From Elephas maximus indicus (Eukaryota > Chordata > Mammalia > Proboscidea > Elephantidae): a stretch of 64,000 nucleotides of DNA. The notes under the pieces were generated by a model. That model was given only the letters and a program-made list of their open reading frames with translations. It searched no databases and had not been told where the DNA came from. The stretch lies in NCBI RefSeq assembly GCF_024166365.1, contig NC_064822.1, forward strand, positions 104,094,823 to 104,158,822. Reading direction: 5' to 3'. This document shows positions 58,477 to 64,000 of the stretch, one piece after another. Both the position numbers and the translations under genes were made by a program. The number at the start of each line of letters is the position of its first letter. Position 1 is the first letter of the stretch.

Positions 58477-61400
58477 GATGGGATGGATAAATACAGATTG
58501 AAAAACATACTTGACAGCAAGATATCAAACTGATAGCCAGACTATAAAATGTATACAACATCCTTTTTAAATTTTTTTTAAAACTTTTTTGATTTTTTTA
58601 CAAAGAGCCCTTACTGTAATGGTCACTTATATCCTATCATTCACATAACAGCAGTAGAGATCCCAGGGGTAGCATCCAGAACTGAGGTGCCCCAAGGAGG
58701 ACAGAGGCAATGGCAGAACAATATGCTGAGAAAGGACTCTTAAGAGCAGTACAAAGAAAACAGACAAAAATCTCACCACAAAATTGTACCTGAGTGACAT
58801 AAATTGGTAAAGTGTTTTACTTTTTTTATTCTTCCTTTTTTGCTCTTTGGTCTGATAAGAAAACAGTTTTAGGTGCGTGGAGTAGGGTGGGAAAAAAGTC
58901 AGTTTCAAATCCAGAAACAGGTTAACATTAGTTAGGCTGCTGCATTCTTTTTCGTAAACCAGCCAACACTTCTGCTTTGTAATCAATCCCAATGTAACCT
59001 AACCACCTAAGGGTTCCTCAGCTTTCAACTGAGGGCTTCCTGATTACCTGATGGAGATACACTTGTTCTGGCTTCAATTAGCATGCTGTCAAACATCCCT
59101 CTCCATGCTTAACATGGCAACGCAAACCCCAGAGTCTTTTTCATTCAACCATGGATACTTGTTCAAAAAGGAGAAGAGTAAACACTGCTTTTTAGTGAAC
59201 ATTCTTTATCTTTTCCATCCTTCCCCAATGCCAAGTTCATATTAAAAACTTTAGAAACACTAAAAAATGGAGGGTTCACCCACTTAAAAAATAATTCTCA
59301 TTCCAGACCACACTACAATTACAGTACTATGCTTCTTTCCAACTCACATCCACAAAGGGATAAAAAGGCAAAATAAAACTTGACAGTGTGGTACAACATT
59401 AATATTTGCTAAACCACCAGAAGGAAAACACTCAGTTAAAAGCTGGGTGTTAACAAGCAGCAAAACACAAGATTTAGGGAGGTATCAGTCACCGAAAGCT
59501 TAGTAGGACTGCAGAGGGCTTATTTCTCACCATCTGATGGGTTGCATAGACTGTCTAAATTCTCCTAAACCCAAGAGAATAATATTTGTACTCCACTTCA
59601 AGATGTTCTAGAATCCCTTTTTCTAGCATTAGTATCAAAATTATGCATCAACAAATCTTTTTAAAACAATGAATCAGTTCCCAAAAGATGAGAAACACAG
59701 ATATATTTAAAATCCAACCATACTGCGATAAAGCCTCTCTAATTGCTTTTGTCCAAAAGCAATGTACAAGGGGTATGTGTTTTCAATGCGGGGAAGTAGG
59801 TAGCAGAGGCTTAAAGAAACCCAGCACTGATGTTACCATGATTTTATTTATATATCCTAATTCATTGCTGTATCCATGTATCCCAAGACTAAAAGTTTCT
59901 ACCAACAGTGGTGTAGTCAGTAATACAAAATTATGAAAAAGAACACATAAAATCAAAACACTAAAATCATTAAAATAAAAAAAAAGTGACAATAAGCTTC
60001 CCCGATATGGAAACACATTGATAGATGAGTGGGAAGACTAGACTATCTTCTACACAAAAAGCTAACTAGTACTTTAGAAGACCAATTTGGCTTTAGATTA
60101 ATGCTTCACTTGAGTTCATCTAACAGCAACACAGGTATCTTATTAAAAGCCCTATAGACAATCCACAGGTATCTGTTTTTGCCAACAAGAGATTCAAGCA
60201 AAGTTTTAGGAATGAGATTTATAGAGCTGAGGCTCCAGGCCTGCTTACCACCATCACAAATCCTTGATAGTCAAGGTTAAAAGGATTTTTTAAAAAGCCA
60301 TGTTTACTAGACTAACTTTGGGTGTATTAATTTTATTTCTCACTCTTTGAAGGTGTGAGAAGGGTAGGGAAGACACAGTTTAGAAACCATAAATCCTTTG
60401 GAAGCCTTACCAAGGTTATGGAATTTGAAAGATATGCATGCTAGTTGACAGGCACATCTGCTAACCCAAAGACAATGCAGCAGCTTCATGCAGAGCCCGT
60501 AAGAAGGGACACAACATATGCACAGATCTAAAAGCTGACACTGTAGGTATCTTAAGACAATACCAGGAGGCATTAATATAGAAAGGTCTCTAAATTGACC
60601 CATATCAGCAATCTATTAGTGCAAAGGCCAGACTACACAGCATAAAGCAGTTCTTAGGCCCTAGTAAGCACATTTTTCTAGTTCACTCCTGACAAAGTTC
60701 TAAGGAACTTAACTACAGTAGTGCTATGGAGAACTGCTATGAGGCCAAGTGGATATGTGCCTCTGTGGTGAGGAAGTGCATGTGATTAGAAAATATGTGA
60801 CACTTGATGAGGGAAAAATGAAAGCTGGAAAAGAGATCTGCACAATCAATTCAGTGATCATCAACTCCACAAAGATACAGACACAAACTAAATAGCATAT
60901 TCAAGAAGGTCAGGAAGGGGAGCAGACCCCACCCAAAAAAAACTAAATTTAGAATACACGACCACACATCTACCAATTAACTAACACAGGAAATATCAAA
61001 GAGAAAGAAGAAAACATTATCTATAAAAGTGAAGTGACATTCAAGTCAAGAAGTATTACTGGTTTAAGGTCAGCAGAGAGCTCCTCATTAAACAATGGCA
61101 CACACTCTAGACAGGTCAAATATGCACTGATGCAGGACACTTACTCCAAATTCCAATCATCTTTTCATTCTGAGAACCTTCAGTTAAGGTTTATTCCACA
61201 AATTCCTTCCTATACTAGGTCCGTGCATCATCAATTTCAACTGCCTTGCTTTTCTTCCCAAACTGTTCCTGGCCAGCAGCAGCATACATACAATTCCTGT
61301 CTTCTCTATGACTTCCAATGAAAAGAATTCAACTCCCAGAAAAAAATTTGGTGTGAAGCAAGCAGCATTACAAAGAAGAAAAGTTCAATCTGCACCATCT

Positions 61401-62450
61401 TCTCCACAGCAGAGGATGCCATAAAGACCAAAAATATCACATCAAATGATCTGAGGCTAAGTGGCATTTGCAGTTAAAGAGCTTGGCTTAGAATTCTTTC
61501 TAGTCCTTTGAAAAATTTCTTTCCTCATCAGAAATGTTCACTCCTAAAATACAGGACAATCAAACCCTCATACCAACAGGGCCCATGACCTGTTTTTAAA
61601 ACGACCCATAAACTCTCCTTAAGGATTCTGTATAGAAGCTAAAGATGTCCACCAAACATGGACGGTCTAAGCATAACAGTATCTGTGGGCTAGCCTGGCT
61701 CGCCCTTCACGGCACCAGTACTGTACAATTCATGTGCTCCAATCTCTGAAGTCATACAGGTATGCAAAAAAATAATCTAGATGCTGCTGTTTCCCTTCAG
61801 GTTTACAAACAAAAGGCAAGTATTATACATTCATAATGTAATTTAAAATACAGTTTCCTAAAAATCCCAAATCACAATTTTGTTTTTAGTATCCTCTAGC
61901 TCCACGGCTTCCTCCAGAACCATTCTCACACATGGCCTAAGCTTTCATAGGCAGGATATAGATCACATCCCCTTCCCTTCAGAGTCCCTGAGACTGCTCT
62001 TACTTGAACACTTTCTCGAAGCCCAACTTGAAAAAAAGATACACCGAATTCTGTAGGGCAAAAGCTGGCCTTGCTCTCCAACCCTTCTTCAACCCCACCT
62101 TTGTTTTGCATCAAAAGGGAAAAGGGGGTTAAAGGAAGTTTTATAATGGAATTGAGTCAGGCTGCATTCGCCCAAAATAGAATTTAGAGGGCTACCACTC
62201 AATCACAGCATAAAGGGAAAAATGCCATGTCAAACACATGCCTCTTCCTTCCTTTATGATAGCAAGGCCACACCATGTTCTGTCTAGGAGACTGATGGGA
62301 AGTGAAAATGGTGAGGGACAGGGAGGGAATGGTAAGACATGATTTTTAAACACGCACACTTTAAAACACACATAACCACACTTACATACGCACTAAAAGG
62401 TCTCAACACTTCAAGCGGCCTGAGCCTATTTCAGAACTCTTGGCCAAGAG

Positions 62451-62508
62451 CCTACCCCCCCACCCCCTACACACATCCCCACCCTCCAATCCCACCCACC
62501 CCCCCCCG
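62451..62508 (-). promoter_or_regulatory. G-rich tract in the CCNT1 3' UTR
   Basis: On the transcript strand there are at least six G runs of three or more within 58 nt, a match to the G-quadruplex pattern. Confidence 0.5.
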
Positions 62509-63063
62509 AGTCATTGCTATGTATCTCATAACACACAGCAAAATCCCTATTCCCTCCCGATTATATAAAAAAACTAAACAGATAACTTACTTTCTTTAAA
62601 TTATTTTTTAAAAGTCTCTTAAAAGATTTTGACGTTTAAATACTTCCTCTCTTCTGATATATTAACCCCAAAAGTATCCACAATTGTTTGATAAAGCCAA
62701 CCCTCCATATTTCAGTCCTGGCAAGAAGAGGGAAGAAGATATCAACTCCAATCAATCTAATTAGGAGGTGGAGAGGCCAAGAATAGGGAAAGTGTTCTTA
62801 ATCCTTCACAGCTTCAACACATTCCCACCTCCCTAATACCAATAAAAACTATAGTAAAATAGTTAAGATTTCTGAGGCAGTAGCTATAATAACCAAGGCC
62901 CTCTACCACCTTCCCACCTACTTTGCAGTATCAATTTATTCCCTAGTCCAAAAAGGGTGAAGTATTTCATAAGGAAAGTAATTTTCTTAGTCCAGAATCA
63001 GTAGTTTAAAAAAAAAAAAAGGCATGTTTTTTTAAAGAAGTTTTTTTCTTTTTCTCTTCTTTT

Positions 63064-64000
63064 TTACTTAGGAAGGGGTGGGAGTGGTGGGGGAGGTTCT
63101 GATGGTAGAGGTGGTGGCCTGGGTTTGTCTGTATTGCCAGATCGGGAAGAGATCCCACCAGCCCGTGGATTTAGATATTCGCCATAAGAATGAACAAATT
63201 CAAATGCAGGAGGCTGAGTGGGCTGAACACCCTGGGCACTGAGCAGGGAGTGAAGCATATTCACGGTATCTTGATAGTCTATCGTCTGGGTTGTGTTGTG
63301 ACCATTGGCCCCAGTGGGGCCTTTATCCAGTTTCATATGAGGAACTCGAGTTTTACAGCTGGGCTGTGAGAAAGGAAGGCCACTTGTGTCTGCGCTATGC
63401 CCAGGCAACTGGGCCATTGTAGGAAGAGGAGGGAAGGAGAAATTTATGGAAGATTTAGTACTCTTGGCAATCTTTGCTGGATGATCAAACACTGCTCCCC
63501 CAGTCTCTTCAGGGGGGCCCCTTTTGCGAGCAGAACTGGAAGAAGAGAAAGAACTAGACAAGCTATAGGTTTTGTGCGGTAAGGTGCTTGTCTGACTACT
63601 ATGTTTTGGATCACCCGGACGTTTGTTCCCAGAACCAGTTGGAAGCTGTGAGTGTGAGTGCTTATGTGAGTGGTGATTGTGATGATGATGATGATGATTA
63701 GATGGGTGAGTCTTGTGCTTTTCTTTGTGCTCTCGGCTCTTTGTGACACTGTCATCTACAGTATTGTGCTTCTCAGCTGCAGCATGGACTTTAATGCGCA
63801 TCTTTATCTCCTCTGGTTTAGAAGAGGCAACTTTATCTCCACCGGCCACTGGGATTCTCATTTTGAGAGCTGTTTTGTCAGCCTTTTCCAGAAAAGGCCG
63901 CTCAGGGTTTTCCGAGCCCTCTATGGGCATTTTCAGAATGACTGAAGAATGGCTGTCATGGTGGGACAGGAGATTCTGGGCAGCATATGCATACTGTGAC
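63064..64000 (-). CDS. CCNT1: Cyclin T1, C-terminal 311 codons
   Basis: Cyclin T1 is the regulatory subunit of P-TEFb. With CDK9 it phosphorylates the RNA polymerase II C-terminal domain and releases paused polymerase. The frame is open from the window edge to the TAA at 63,064-63,066 and would be about residues 416-726 of the human protein. In order it shows the segment after the coiled coil ([18 protein letters not shown]), a His-rich block with HHHHHHNHH (codons near 63,674-63,703), a Ser-rich stretch, [20 protein letters not shown], and the Pro-rich PEST-like C-terminus ending PPLPPLPK. The cyclin boxes lie beyond the right edge. This is the large last exon; no splice site or damage is seen. 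Confidence 0.98.
   Translation of the reverse strand, partial: SQYAYAAQNLLSHHDSHSSVILKMPIEGSENPERPFLEKADKTALKMRIPVAGGDKVASSKPEEIKMRIKVHAAAEKHNTVDDSVTKSREHKEKHKTHPSNHHHHHHNHHSHKHSHSQLPTGSGNKRPGDPKHSSQTSTLPHKTYSLSSSFSSSSSARKRGPPEETGGAVFDHPAKIAKSTKSSINFSFPPLPTMAQLPGHSADTSGLPFSQPSCKTRVPHMKLDKGPTGANGHNTTQTIDYQDTVNMLHSLLSAQGVQPTQPPAFEFVHSYGEYLNPRAGGISSRSGNTDKPRPPPLPSEPPPPLPPLPK

Larger units (their letters stand above)
58455..63063 (-). other. CCNT1: CCNT1 3' UTR
   Basis: About 4.6 kb free of SINEs, L1 and LTRs, unlike the flanking DNA, which suits a conserved transcribed 3' UTR. Human CCNT1 also has a multi-kilobase 3' UTR. Earlier AATAAA-like signals (for example near 60,333) could give shorter forms. 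Confidence 0.75.

Noticed and set aside
1-64000. CRISPR arrays, riboswitches, operons, att sites
   Set aside because: The repeats are all eukaryotic interspersed or simple repeats and the genes have introns; no such feature is present.

Overview
This is mammalian nuclear DNA, most likely from an afrotherian of the elephant, hyrax or manatee group. It carries several RTE (BovB-like) retrotransposons, many tRNA-derived SINEs whose tail matches the RTE 3' end, and L1 elements with a lineage-specific 3' UTR. MIR, L2, MER5 and MER20 relics are also present. The gene order, an olfactory receptor then KANSL2 then CCNT1 with the last two on the minus strand, matches the human 12q13 neighbourhood that also holds LALBA.

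Left part (1-28 kb): the window opens in the C-terminal part of an olfactory receptor gene on the plus strand. About 28 kb of repeat-rich intergenic DNA follows: two near-complete RTE copies (plus strand about 5.18-8.42 kb; minus strand 16.82-19.89 kb, with an inverted 5' end), L1 3' UTR copies, a stack of nested insertions at 13.0-14.3 kb, and an ERV-L relic at 27.4-28.25 kb. Within it, at 21.5-23.0 kb, lies a broken c-type lysozyme gene. Three of its four exons are recognisable with their splice sites, and they resemble the calcium-binding (equine milk type) lysozyme.

Middle part (28.5-54.1 kb): KANSL2 on the minus strand, complete, with a CpG-island promoter, a non-coding first exon and nine coding exons. 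The coding exons sum to 1,479 nt, which is 492 codons plus stop, the length of the human protein. Two introns begin with GC instead of GT. Its introns hold three related H/ACA snoRNAs of the SNORA2 family and, in intron 3, an antisense, nearly full-length, dead L1 of about 7.7 kb.

Right part (54.1-64 kb): intergenic DNA with L1 and L2 relics, then the long 3' UTR and the last 311 codons of CCNT1 (cyclin T1) on the minus strand. Both protein-coding genes act in transcription: KANSL2 in the NSL histone acetyltransferase complex, CCNT1 in P-TEFb. No CRISPR array, operon or bacterial feature is present. All calls come from reading the sequence; family names rest on recalled knowledge and no database search was run.
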